From the NCBI GenBank assembly GCA_031292915.1, contig JAUMSH010000066.1, positions 1 through 9,958 on the forward strand: DNA of 9,958 bases. The letters are read 5' to 3'. Below the pieces are notes generated by a model that saw only the letters and a program-made list of their open reading frames with translations, had not been told where the DNA came from and ran no database searches. This DNA is from Collinsella sp. Lineage in GTDB: Bacteria; Actinomycetota; Coriobacteriia; Coriobacteriales; Coriobacteriaceae. Positions 1 through 6,430 of the stretch are shown here, in pieces (within the stretch, counting starts at the first letter, position 1; every line of letters begins with the position of its first letter). A program made the translations under genes and the position numbers.

Positions 1-67
1 TAATTTCTGCAGCTGATACCATATTGTAGCGATACCCTCTACGTTTCCCCAAAATCGAAAGGCTTCC

Positions 68-1120
68 ATGAATCCCAGGACTAAATCTCAGGACATTCGC
101 GACTTGAGCCAAAACGATATTCGCGAGCTCGTGGCCGAACTTGGCCAGCCCGCGTTCCGCGCGAAGCAGCTCATTGAATGGGTCTTCGAGAAGAACGTTT
201 GTTCGTTTGACGATATGACCAACATTCCCAAGGCTTTCCGCGAGCAGCTTAAAGAGGCTTTTGCCTTTGACACGCCCACTGAACTCACCAAGCAGGTTTC
301 CAAAGATGGCTCGCGCAAGTATCTGCTCGAATACCACGACGGCGTTTCCGTCGAGACTGTCGGCATGCCCCGTCGTAACAAGCTTTCCGTCTGCGTTTCC
401 ACTCAGGCAGGCTGCGGCATGGGTTGTGCCTTTTGCGCTACCGGTCTCAACGGCCTCAAGCGCTCTCTGACCGCTCAAGAGATCGTCGACCAGGTACTTC
501 ATGTATCCAACGACTTTGGCGAGCGCGCCACGAGCGTTGTCTTCATGGGCCAGGGCGAGCCGTTTGCCAACTACGACGAGGTTCTCAAGGCGCTGCGAAT
601 CCTCAACGACCCCGATGGCATCGGTATCGGCGCTCGTCACCTCACCGTCTCTACCAGTGGCGTTATTCCCGGTATTCGCAAATTTTCCGACATCCCCGAG
701 CAGTTCACGCTTGCTGTTTCACTGCATTCCGCCATCCAGTCGACGCGCAATAAGCTCATGCCCGGTGTTAAGAAGTACACGCTGCTTCGCCTTCACGAAG
801 CGCTTCAGCTCTACACCGAGAAGACCGGCCGCCGCCCAACCTATGAGTATGCCATGATCGAAGGCGTCAACGATACGAATCCCGAGATGCAGGCGCTCTG
901 CGACTTCTGCGAGGGAACGCTGTGCCACGTTAACCTCATTCAGCTTAACGACATCGAGGGTAGCCCGCTCAAGCCGTCGCCGATTCATAAGGTTGAGGAT
1001 CTTCAGCGTCGCCTTGAGTCCCGTGGCATCGAGACAACGATTCGTAACTCCCGTGGTAACGATATTGACGCCGCTTGCGGACAGCTGAAGCAGCGCTTCA
1101 AAGTTCAGAAGAACGCATAG
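68..1120 (+). CDS. rlmN: 23S rRNA (adenine-2503-C2)-methyltransferase RlmN
   Basis: Radical-SAM enzyme that methylates C2 of A2503 in 23S rRNA; the family also modifies A37 of some tRNAs. The 350-residue protein is of normal family length. The [4Fe-4S] motif CxxxCxxC is C116-C120-C123. The two mechanistic cysteines of RlmN are present: C109, seven residues before the cluster motif (equivalent to E. coli C118), and C337 in the C-terminal DIDAACGQL segment (equivalent to E. coli C355). GQGEP at 161-165 is the usual SAM-binding GGE-like motif. The start is ATG at 68, with AAAGG at 58-62 as a modest ribosome binding site. It is the only plus-strand gene left of the origin, facing the minus-strand block, and has its own terminator. 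Identification is by recognised motifs and is secure. Confidence 0.96.
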   Translation: MNPRTKSQDIRDLSQNDIRELVAELGQPAFRAKQLIEWVFEKNVCSFDDMTNIPKAFREQLKEAFAFDTPTELTKQVSKDGSRKYLLEYHDGVSVETVGMPRRNKLSVCVSTQAGCGMGCAFCATGLNGLKRSLTAQEIVDQVLHVSNDFGERATSVVFMGQGEPFANYDEVLKALRILNDPDGIGIGARHLTVSTSGVIPGIRKFSDIPEQFTLAVSLHSAIQSTRNKLMPGVKKYTLLRLHEALQLYTEKTGRRPTYEYAMIEGVNDTNPEMQALCDFCEGTLCHVNLIQLNDIEGSPLKPSPIHKVEDLQRRLESRGIETTIRNSRGNDIDAACGQLKQRFKVQKNA

Positions 1121-1137
1121 GGGAGTCGCACCCAAAA

Positions 1138-1153
1138 CGTTTCATGTGAAACA
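1138..1153. promoter_or_regulatory. parS-like site downstream of rlmN
   Basis: The palindrome GTTTCATGTGAAAC at 1139-1152 matches 13 of 14 bases of the parS core GTTTCACGTGAAAC, with the change in the centre. It lies between the rlmN stop and the rlmN terminator, about 2.2 kb from the main parS cluster. Binding by the ParB encoded nearby is inferred. Confidence 0.65.
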
Positions 1154-1162
1154 TCGAACGAC

Positions 1163-1187
1163 CCCGGTTGCAGGATATGCAACCGGG
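1163..1187 (+). terminator. rlmN intrinsic terminator
   Basis: A perfect 9-bp stem, CCCGGTTGC (1163-1171) with GCAACCGGG (1179-1187), closes a 7-nt loop. It is followed by a moderately T-rich stretch (GTTTCATTTATT). It sits 43 nt after the rlmN stop codon. Confidence 0.75.
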
Positions 1188-1254
1188 ACTGTTTCATTTA
1201 TTGACTACAATTTTAGCTTTGCTGCTACTGGTCCCATTTTTTACGGGCAAAATA

Positions 1255-1291
1255 AGGGGTCCTTGTCTCGTGAATCAGACAAGGACCCTTT
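1255..1291. terminator. bidirectional intrinsic terminator, end of the parA-parB-1319 unit
   Basis: A perfect 12-bp stem, GGGTCCTTGTCT (1257-1268) with AGACAAGGACCC (1277-1288), closes an 8-nt loop. On the minus strand it is followed by TTATTTT, which suits the minus-strand genes. On the plus strand TTTAAAATAT follows, so it may also act as backup for rlmN. The two convergent transcription units meet here. Confidence 0.8.
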
Positions 1292-1310
1292 AAAATATAC
1301 TGGATAATTG

Positions 1311-1322
1311 TTAGGTACCTAA
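1311..1322. repeat. 12-bp palindrome TTAGGTACCTAA, copy 1
   Basis: A perfect 12-bp palindrome that overlaps the stop codon (1319-1321) of the small membrane protein gene. The same palindrome, with one more shared base (GTTAGGTACCTAA), recurs at 4815-4826 between yidC and jag. Function unknown; it could be a regulator site or a small dispersed repeat. Confidence 0.55.
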
Positions 1323-1573
1323 TAGCCTACATTTTCCCATTGGTTGTTAACCCAACCTTGATTAATCTTTGGATTCTTCGTTACCTGAGCAGTACGCATA
1401 GCAACATCTTCTGTCATAACATCCATTTTCTTCTTGGAAGTATCGACGATATCCTGCGCACCACGAAGCAAACGACCTCGAAGCTCATCGTCTGTCGCGA
1501 TCTTATAGCCAGCAAAGGCACCAGCCGCGACTGTTGTCGCCAATGCAATCGCAGTTAAAATCTTATTCCTCAT
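1319..1573 (-). CDS. small single-pass membrane protein, unknown function
   Basis: An 84-residue protein with a hydrophobic N-terminal segment of about residues 5-26 after a short basic start (MRNK), rich in Ala, Ile and Val, which should form one membrane anchor or uncleaved signal. The rest (27-84) is charged and probably exposed, with no recognised motif. The arrangement resembles small YtxH-like proteins, but only loosely. The ATG at 1571-1573 is chosen because AAGGAG (1580-1585) precedes it by 6 nt; a longer frame starting at 1591 has no such site. The start overlaps the last codons of parB by 11 nt, so translation is probably coupled to parB. It is the last gene before the terminator at 1257-1288. 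No function is assigned. Confidence 0.75.
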   Translation of the reverse strand: MRNKILTAIALATTVAAGAFAGYKIATDDELRGRLLRGAQDIVDTSKKKMDVMTEDVAMRTAQVTKNPKINQGWVNNQWENVGY

Positions 1574-2468
1574 CTTGGTCTCCTTGATCAAACTGAATCA
1601 TTTCGCCAAGAATACGAGAGAGCTCTTCCTCGTCTTTAAACTCAATCTCAATCTTATTCTTTCCTCGCGAGCTCTTCACACGCACGTTGGTATTAAAAAC
1701 CTGACGAAGCACGCGGGCAGCCTTTTTAAAAGACTGAGGCGTTGCAGGCCTCGGAGTCTTAGGTGTCTCTCCGGCAGAAAACAACGGAGCAAGATTTTCT
1801 GTCGCTCTTACGGAAAGGCCCTCTGCAACAACCTTCTCTGCAAGTCGAATTCGAGCATCCTCATAGGGAACTGCAAGAATCGCACGTGCATGACCAGCAG
1901 TAAGTTTACCCTCAAAAATCATCTGCTGAACTACTTCGGGGAGATCGAGAAGACGCAGTGAGTTTGTGATTGCAGAGCGTGACTTGCTTACTGCCTTCGA
2001 CAATGCCTCCTGGGTCATACCGCTGGCATCGATGAGCTGTCGATAGCCCTTAGCCTCTTCGACGGGATTCAGATCTGAACGTTGAAGGTTTTCGATAAGA
2101 GCAAGAGCCAGCATCTCTTCATCATTTACCTCTTTAATGATGACTGGCAATTCTTCAAGGCCAGCAAGCTTTGACGCCTGGTAACGACGCTCACCAGCGA
2201 TGATCTCATAGCCGTTTCCATGCTTGCGAACCAAAAGCGGCTGCAAAACGCCATGTTCTTGGATTGACTCGCTCAACTCGCGAAGTTCAGTTTCGTTAAA
2301 GTGAATTCGCGGCTGATTAGGGTTGGGAACGATATCCTCAATAGGTAGTTTTGTTTCAGATGCAGCATTTGAAGCCGATGCAGCCGAACCGCCGGTCTCA
2401 TACTCGGCCTCTGAAACCAAAGCATTCAGCCCACGTCCCAATCCGCCACGTTTCTTTACACTAGGCAC
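1563..2468 (-). CDS. parB: chromosome partitioning protein ParB (Spo0J family)
   Basis: ParB binds parS, uses CTP to load and slide on DNA, and works with ParA and SMC in origin segregation. The 301-residue protein has the expected parts: an N-terminal ParA-activating segment (RGGLGRGLNALV, about 7-18), the CTP-binding fold with GERRYQA at 92-98 and ENLQRSDLNPVEEA at 126-139, a helix-turn-helix region for parS at about 150-172, and a C-terminal dimerisation region after a Pro/Thr-rich linker (232-246). The sixth position of the usual GERRxR patch is Gln97 rather than Arg. The start is GTG at 2466-2468, supported by a near-ideal ribosome binding site at 2473-2482. It overlaps the end of parA by 8 nt, so the two are co-translated. 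parS sites lie upstream of parA. Confidence 0.96.
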   Translation of the reverse strand: MPSVKKRGGLGRGLNALVSEAEYETGGSAASASNAASETKLPIEDIVPNPNQPRIHFNETELRELSESIQEHGVLQPLLVRKHGNGYEIIAGERRYQASKLAGLEELPVIIKEVNDEEMLALALIENLQRSDLNPVEEAKGYRQLIDASGMTQEALSKAVSKSRSAITNSLRLLDLPEVVQQMIFEGKLTAGHARAILAVPYEDARIRLAEKVVAEGLSVRATENLAPLFSAGETPKTPRPATPQSFKKAARVLRQVFNTNVRVKSSRGKNKIEIEFKDEEELSRILGEMIQFDQGDQDEE

Positions 2469-3261
2469 GCTTGATCACCTCTTTTGCAAGGTTCATATAT
2501 GCTTTTGCACCCTTATTTTGAGGTGCATAGGTAATTACCGGTTCTCCAAAAGACGGAGCTTCGGAGATTTTAACCGTACGGGGGATTAGCGTCTTAAACG
2601 CCTTATCACCAAAGTACGATTGAACCTCCTCAACAACCTGATTCGATAGTGAAGTACGCGAGTCATACATGGTCATAAGCACACCATAGGTGTCTAAGCC
2701 CTTGTTTAGCCTTGATTTGACCATCTTCATTGACTCAAGCAGCTTCGTAACGCCTTCGAGTGCGTAATATTCGCACTGGATCGGAATCAAAACGCTGTCT
2801 GCTGCGGTCAAAGCGTTGATAGTAAGCAGGCCGAGCGAAGGAGGACAGTCAATGAAAATAAAATCGAACTCGTCCTGAATCGGCTCAAGCAAATCTTTGA
2901 GGCGGGTTTCACGTGCAATTGCGCTTACGAGCTCAATTTCGGCGCCTGCAAGCTGAATTGTAGCTGGAATTACGAATACCTTTTTGCAATTTGTATCAAG
3001 AACAAGTGATTCTGCCGGCACATCATTCAACAATGCATCATAGATGCAGTGATCAAGGTCTTCTTTTTCAATTCCGAATCCACTGGTGCTGTTTCCTTGC
3101 GGATCAAAATCGACAATCAGCGTCTTACGACCCTGCTCACCCAGTGCTGCTGCAAGGTTTACAGCCGTCGTTGACTTACCGACGCCGCCTTTTTGATTGA
3201 TGATTGCAATAATACGCGTATCTTTTGCGCTCTTAGAACGCTTAACGTCGCGAAATCCCAC
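2461..3261 (-). CDS. parA: chromosome partitioning ATPase ParA (Soj)
   Basis: A Walker-type ATPase that forms ATP-bound dimers on the nucleoid and drives movement of ParB-parS complexes; Soj-type proteins also affect DnaA activity. The 266-residue protein has the deviant Walker A KGGVGKST at 24-31 with the signature first lysine, Walker A' VDFDPQGN at 50-57, and Walker B FIFIDCPP at about 134-141. Length is typical for chromosomal Soj, with no N-terminal helix-turn-helix domain as in plasmid type Ia. The start is GTG at 3259-3261 with AGGAGG at 3266-3271, a short 4-nt spacing; no better start follows. Three parS sites lie directly upstream, so ParB spreading may repress this promoter. Confidence 0.97.
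   Translation of the reverse strand: MGFRDVKRSKSAKDTRIIAIINQKGGVGKSTTAVNLAAALGEQGRKTLIVDFDPQGNSTSGFGIEKEDLDHCIYDALLNDVPAESLVLDTNCKKVFVIPATIQLAGAEIELVSAIARETRLKDLLEPIQDEFDFIFIDCPPSLGLLTINALTAADSVLIPIQCEYYALEGVTKLLESMKMVKSRLNKGLDTYGVLMTMYDSRTSLSNQVVEEVQSYFGDKAFKTLIPRTVKISEAPSFGEPVITYAPQNKGAKAYMNLAKEVIKRA
2473..2482 (-). promoter_or_regulatory. strong ribosome binding site for parB
   Basis: On the minus strand AGAGGTGATC pairs with almost all of the 16S anti-Shine-Dalgarno sequence and lies 4 nt before the GTG start of parB. It decides the GTG start at 2468 and implies efficient initiation within the overlapping parA end. Confidence 0.8.
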
Positions 3262-3300
3262 GGTCCCTCCTGGTGTGTATTGAAGCTGTCAAACGGAGGA

Positions 3301-3316
3301 TGTTTCACGTGAAACA
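3301..3316. promoter_or_regulatory. parS site 1 (perfect)
   Basis: TGTTTCACGTGAAACA is an exact match to the 16-bp bacterial parS consensus, 39 nt upstream of the parA GTG. It is the ParB loading site nearest the parA ribosome binding site. Confidence 0.95.
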
Positions 3317-3339
3317 TTCCGATTCGATATCAACCGCCA

Positions 3340-3355
3340 TGTTTCACGTGAAACA
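3340..3355. promoter_or_regulatory. parS site 2 (perfect)
   Basis: A second exact TGTTTCACGTGAAACA, starting 39 bp after the start of site 1. Confidence 0.95.
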
Positions 3356-3378
3356 CTGCAAGTTGTTAGTATCCATTA

Positions 3379-3394
3379 TGTTTTACGTGAAACA
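3379..3394. promoter_or_regulatory. parS site 3 (one mismatch)
   Basis: TGTTTTACGTGAAACA differs from consensus at one base and starts 39 bp after site 2. It ends one base before the rsmG stop codon (3396-3398), so rsmG transcripts run across the whole parS cluster into parA unless stopped there. Confidence 0.9.
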
Positions 3395-3395
3395 T

Positions 3396-4133
3396 CTAGG
3401 CAAGCGGATTCTTCTTTGCCATGCCATTTGCACGAGGCAATGAAACGGATGCTGGATGACTCTTCTTAAGAACAATGAACTCCCTGTGGCCCAGGCCCTC
3501 AGGCAAATCGATAGCGTCATTCAGAAGCAAAGTGAAGCCGCAAATCTTTGCAGCTGACATGCCAGAAGCAAGCTCCTCATCCGAAGGATTGCCCTTGGTG
3601 ATAACAAATAGCCCTCCATCCTTCAGATACGGAGCCGCATACTCAACAAGAATCGGTAGAGGGGCCAGTGCGCGGGCGGTTACAACAGAGAACTGCTTCT
3701 TATGGCTTCGAGCATATTCTTCAAGACGATCATGAACCGCATGAGTATGTTTCAATCCAAGAGCATGGACAAAGGAATTAACAGCATCAACCTTCTTGCC
3801 AACAGAGTCAATATAAGTAGCTTTACGATGCGTGGTTATGGTTAATGGAATACCAGGGAAGCCCGCACCTGTTCCCATATCGAGCAAAGCTCCCTCAGGA
3901 GCCTTATTGATATAGGGGAGCAAAACAAGTGAGTCGAGGATATGAAGTACTACAGCATCTTCTACGTTAAGAATACGGGTGAGATTGGTTGTCTTATTTG
4001 TTTCAAGAACCAAATCCAAATGCTGGATACATTTCCTCAGCTCAACATCAGTTACGCTCAAGGAATACTCTTTGCAATAGGAAGTTAGACGACTCAACAT
4101 CTCGTCAGCCTGCTGATCGGTAAGTACTAACAA
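3396..4133 (-). CDS. rsmG: 16S rRNA (guanine-527-N7)-methyltransferase RsmG (GidB)
   Basis: SAM-dependent enzyme that makes m7G527 in the 530 loop of 16S rRNA; loss gives low-level streptomycin resistance in several bacteria. With the start chosen here the protein has 245 residues, close to the family norm. The SAM-binding motif DMGTGAGFPGIP is at 85-96 and the RsmG-typical TARALAPL at 152-159; NKTTNLTRI at 46-54 matches the conserved N-terminal family motif. The start is TTG at 4131-4133 because AAAGGAG (4140-4146) lies 6 nt upstream. A longer frame from TTG at 4181 would begin inside the T-tract of the jag terminator and has no ribosome binding site. The gene probably has its own promoter, which I could not place. 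It ends next to parS site 3 and may be transcribed with parA-parB. Confidence 0.93.
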   Translation of the reverse strand: MLVLTDQQADEMLSRLTSYCKEYSLSVTDVELRKCIQHLDLVLETNKTTNLTRILNVEDAVVLHILDSLVLLPYINKAPEGALLDMGTGAGFPGIPLTITTHRKATYIDSVGKKVDAVNSFVHALGLKHTHAVHDRLEEYARSHKKQFSVVTARALAPLPILVEYAAPYLKDGGLFVITKGNPSDEELASGMSAAKICGFTLLLNDAIDLPEGLGHREFIVLKKSHPASVSLPRANGMAKKNPLA

Positions 4134-4139
4134 CGAAAG

Positions 4140-4146
4140 CTCCTTT
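4140..4146 (-). promoter_or_regulatory. ribosome binding site deciding the rsmG start
   Basis: AAAGGAG on the minus strand, 6 nt before the TTG at 4133. It favours this start over the upstream TTG at 4181. Confidence 0.7.
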
Positions 4147-4179
4147 CTGACAAAAATCAGTGTATCGAGAACTTTTGAC

Positions 4180-4211
4180 AAAAAAAGGGGACGTGGAAAC
4201 CACGTCCCCTT
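4180..4211 (-). terminator. intrinsic terminator of the rpmH-jag operon
   Basis: A perfect 10-bp GC-rich stem (4187-4196 with 4200-4209, GGGGACGTGG and its complement) closes a 3-nt loop, extended by two A-T pairs. On the minus strand it is followed at once by seven T residues (4180-4186). It lies 18 nt after the jag stop codon and separates jag from rsmG. Confidence 0.93.
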
Positions 4212-4229
4212 AGCATAAGCTCGAGTAGA

Positions 4230-4799
4230 TTATCGAGCAACAATCACCACATGGCGATCAGGGTCTGAACCCTCAGAATGAGTATCGACTGCATCATTGC
4301 CACGAAGTGCGATGTGAACAAGTCGGCGCTCGTAGGCATTCATGGGCGGAAGCGAAACGCTCTTATGAGTGCGGATGGCACGCTCGGCAGCAGACTGAGC
4401 CATGGAGGCGACCTTGTCCTGACGGCGGCTCTTGTATCCCTCGACGTCCACTACAACCGGATACCTAAAGCCAAGCTTGCGGCTCACCAGCAAAGAGAAC
4501 ATAACCTGAAGGGCATCAAGGGTGCGACCATGACGACCAATGAGAACAGCAAGATCGGGAGCCGTTACATCCAAAATCAGCTCACCCTCGTCGCCCTCAT
4601 ACTCATCGATAGGAGAGTTGGCGGCATCGAAGTGCGAAAGGATAGAACGCAAGATGGAAACCGCAACATCGGCAATGGTGTCGAGCTCCTCATCGGTCAG
4701 CTCTTCACCAGCCTTGTAGCGCTGTGCAATCTCGGGATAATCGCCCGCGACCTGCGGGGCAACCTCCTCAAGCATATCCTCGATGATCTCTTCAGACAT
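4230..4799 (-). CDS. jag: Jag/KhpB (EloR) RNA-binding protein, KH plus R3H domains
   Basis: Cytoplasmic RNA-binding protein which in Gram-positives works with KhpA in control of cell elongation and division; it is commonly encoded next to yidC. The 189-residue protein has an acidic N-terminus (1-45), a KH domain with the RNA-binding loop GRHG at 88-91 (LAVLIGRHGRTLDALQ), and an R3H domain ending in RRLVHIAL, with the R-x3-H pair at R158/H162. The longer Jag-N domain seen in Firmicutes is absent. The ATG at 4797-4799 has GGAG at 4805-4808; an in-frame TTG further upstream (4811) overlaps that site and is rejected. The gene follows yidC after 44 nt that contain the TTAGGTACCTAA palindrome, and is the last gene before a strong terminator. 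Confidence 0.93.
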   Translation of the reverse strand: MSEEIIEDMLEEVAPQVAGDYPEIAQRYKAGEELTDEELDTIADVAVSILRSILSHFDAANSPIDEYEGDEGELILDVTAPDLAVLIGRHGRTLDALQVMFSLLVSRKLGFRYPVVVDVEGYKSRRQDKVASMAQSAAERAIRTHKSVSLPPMNAYERRLVHIALRGNDAVDTHSEGSDPDRHVVIVAR

Positions 4800-4814
4800 A
4801 ACGTACTCCAAAAG

Positions 4815-4826
4815 TTAGGTACCTAA
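4815..4826. repeat. 12-bp palindrome TTAGGTACCTAA, copy 2
   Basis: Identical to the palindrome at 1311-1322 and in the same orientation when the shared flanking base is counted. It lies between the yidC stop and the jag ribosome binding site, within the transcribed region of the operon. Confidence 0.55.
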
Positions 4827-4843
4827 ATAAGATTGATATCCCA

Positions 4844-5614
4844 CTACTTCTTCTTGTGCGGGCGCGGCTTCTTCTCGCGACGAGTGACCTCAACCTGCAG
4901 CGGAGCGTTCTTAAGACGCTCCTCCTCATCGGCCTTCGCCTTGTCGATGACCTTCTGCGTCACAAAAATCTGCTGGATAACCTGCCAAGCAGACGAGACG
5001 TCGTAGTACAGCAGAACACCAACGGGAAGGCTCCAGCCCATCCAAAGCATCATGACCGTCATGACAACGGCCATCATACGCATGCTCTGAGCCTGCTGGC
5101 CGGTCTGGTTGCGCGACATATAGAGCTGCGGAATCAGGGTCAGGACGGCAAACAGGATCAGGCAAACCAGCGCAGGCAGTGCAACCATAAAGCCATCGGC
5201 AAAGGAAGCACTCGGCGTGGTGGTCAGGTCGGGCAGGATGTTGAAGAACGAGAACGTGCCGTCGTTAAAGTACTGCGGCAGGTTGCGCAGCAATGTAAAC
5301 AGGGCGAACAGGATAGGCATCTGAATCAGCAGCGGCAGACAGCCAGCCATGGGGTTGAACTTGTTCTCGCTGTAGAACTTCTGCATCTCCTCGGCCTGAC
5401 GCTGGGGATCGTCGGCATAGCGCTCCTGGATCTCGAGCATCTTGGGCTGCAGCACCTGCATGCGAGCCGTCGACTTGGTCGACTTGAGCATGAGCGGCGT
5501 CAGCAGCAGACGGATGATGACCACCAGGATGATGATGGACAGGCCCCAGTCGACCGCAAAGGTCTGGATGAGCTTGAGCAGCTCGAAAAGGATGTTAACG
5601 ATCCAATCCCACAT
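4844..5614 (-). CDS. yidC: membrane protein insertase YidC (Oxa1 family)
   Basis: Inserts and folds membrane proteins, alone or with SecYEG. The 256-residue protein is of the short Gram-positive type without the large periplasmic domain. It has TM1 at about 24-43, carrying the conserved groove arginine R35 (VVIIRLLLTPL), a charged cytoplasmic loop (44-85), the family motif NPMAGCLPLLIQMPI at 87-101 leading TM2, and further membrane segments at about 142-166 and 178-215. It ends in a basic tail (RREKKPRPHKKK) of the kind that contacts ribosomes. No lipoprotein cysteine is seen at the N-terminus. The ATG at 5612-5614 has a GGAGGAAA ribosome binding site about 7 nt upstream. It follows yidD after 29 nt and precedes jag. 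Confidence 0.96.
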   Translation of the reverse strand: MWDWIVNILFELLKLIQTFAVDWGLSIIILVVIIRLLLTPLMLKSTKSTARMQVLQPKMLEIQERYADDPQRQAEEMQKFYSENKFNPMAGCLPLLIQMPILFALFTLLRNLPQYFNDGTFSFFNILPDLTTTPSASFADGFMVALPALVCLILFAVLTLIPQLYMSRNQTGQQAQSMRMMAVVMTVMMLWMGWSLPVGVLLYYDVSSAWQVIQQIFVTQKVIDKAKADEEERLKNAPLQVEVTRREKKPRPHKKK

Positions 5615-5643
5615 GTAAGTTTTCCTCCGATAGCGAGTGCCCG

Positions 5644-5868
5644 CTAGGGCACAGGGTCATAACCGCCGACGTGCAGGGGATTGCAACGAGCGATGCGCCT
5701 CACGGCAAGCCAGCAGCCTCTCAAAACACCGTGCTTCTCAATCGCCTGGATGGCGTATTGCGAGCACGTTGGGTAATAAATGCAGGCGTCAGGCAATAAG
5801 GGCGAAATAACCTGTTGATATATGCGAATAGGAGCGATGGCAACACGTCGCAAAACGTGATTGCTCAT
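5644..5868 (-). CDS. yidD: membrane protein insertion efficiency factor YidD
   Basis: A small membrane-associated protein that assists YidC-dependent insertion. The 74 residues show the family pattern: an N-terminal amphipathic segment (VLRRVAIAPIRIYQQVISPL), the cysteine-bearing motif around C29 and C35 (CIYYPTCSQYA), HGVLRG, and the ending RCNPLHVGGYDPVP with C62. Its ATG overlaps the rnpA TGA in an ATGA junction (5865-5868), a sign of coupled translation, with GGAGGAG just upstream. Confidence 0.95.
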   Translation of the reverse strand: MSNHVLRRVAIAPIRIYQQVISPLLPDACIYYPTCSQYAIQAIEKHGVLRGCWLAVRRIARCNPLHVGGYDPVP

Positions 5869-6203
5869 CGCTCCTCCCCGGCAACGCCGGCGCGCTTCAT
5901 AAGCGAACGCAACGCCTTGTCCATCTCCTGCGGCGAGGAAACCCTCGTCTTGGGAGTTGCAAACAAGATGATGTCATAACCCGCAACGGGAAATCCGCAG
6001 CTGCGGGCGGCCTCGCGCATCACACGCTTAGATCGGTTGCGCACGACGGCACAACCGAGTCGCTTAGCACCAACGAAGGCGACCCTTCCGGAGTCGCCTT
6101 CGCCAACCGATTCACATATGGTCATTCGAATCAGAGGGTGATTGAAACGATGCCCCTGACTGAACACATGCTCGAAATCTTGCCGAGACTTAATAGTCTT
6201 CAT
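5865..6203 (-). CDS. rnpA: ribonuclease P protein component
   Basis: Protein subunit of RNase P, which removes 5' leaders from pre-tRNAs together with the RNA subunit (not in this window). The 112-residue basic protein carries the RNR signature VVRNRSKRVMREA at 53-65, with R55, N56, R57 and R60 in the RNA-binding cleft, and the N-terminal F10/F14/F20 hydrophobic pattern. The ATG at 6201-6203 has no clear ribosome binding site. It starts 20 nt after rpmH, so it probably depends on ribosomes coming off rpmH. Confidence 0.94.
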   Translation of the reverse strand: MKTIKSRQDFEHVFSQGHRFNHPLIRMTICESVGEGDSGRVAFVGAKRLGCAVVRNRSKRVMREAARSCGFPVAGYDIILFATPKTRVSSPQEMDKALRSLMKRAGVAGEER

Positions 6204-6223
6204 GCGAGATGTGTGTATCGCTG

Positions 6224-6358
6224 CTAGACAGTGAGACGCTTGCGGCCCTTGGCGCGACGACGGGCGAGCACGGCACGACCACCCTTAGTGGCCATACGGG
6301 CACGGAAGCCATGGGTCTTGGCACGCTTACGCTTATTAGGCTGATACGTACGCTTCAT
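6224..6358 (-). CDS. rpmH: 50S ribosomal protein L34
   Basis: A 44-residue, very basic protein with the typical L34 start MKRTYQPNKRKRAKTHGFRA and an Arg/Lys-rich end. The ATG at 6356-6358 is set by AGGAGG at 6367-6372 with 8-nt spacing; the longer open frame to 6418 is upstream leader. It is the first gene of the rpmH-rnpA-yidD-yidC-jag unit and lies beside the origin, as in most bacteria. Confidence 0.97.
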   Translation of the reverse strand: MKRTYQPNKRKRAKTHGFRARMATKGGRAVLARRRAKGRKRLTV

Positions 6359-6430
6359 CTTAAGTTCCTCCTGCTGCATTTCGAGTGTCCGCGGGGACGC
6401 GGACGCAGATATAGACACGTGAGCTTGAAG

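Noticed and set aside
1200..1256. Possible promoter TTGACT and following A/T-rich sequence between the two terminators
   Set aside because: No acceptable -10 box at 16-18 bp spacing and no plus-strand gene downstream to serve.
4856..5647. Plus-strand open frame of 263 codons opposite yidC and yidD
   Set aside because: It is antisense to a certain yidC gene, its translation is Gln/Arg/His-rich low-complexity sequence without a recognisable fold, and it has no ribosome binding site. It is a shadow of GC-rich coding DNA.
6359..6418. N-terminal extension of rpmH by 20 codons
   Set aside because: L34 begins MKRTYQP in nearly all bacteria, and a strong AGGAGG sits between the extension and that ATG.
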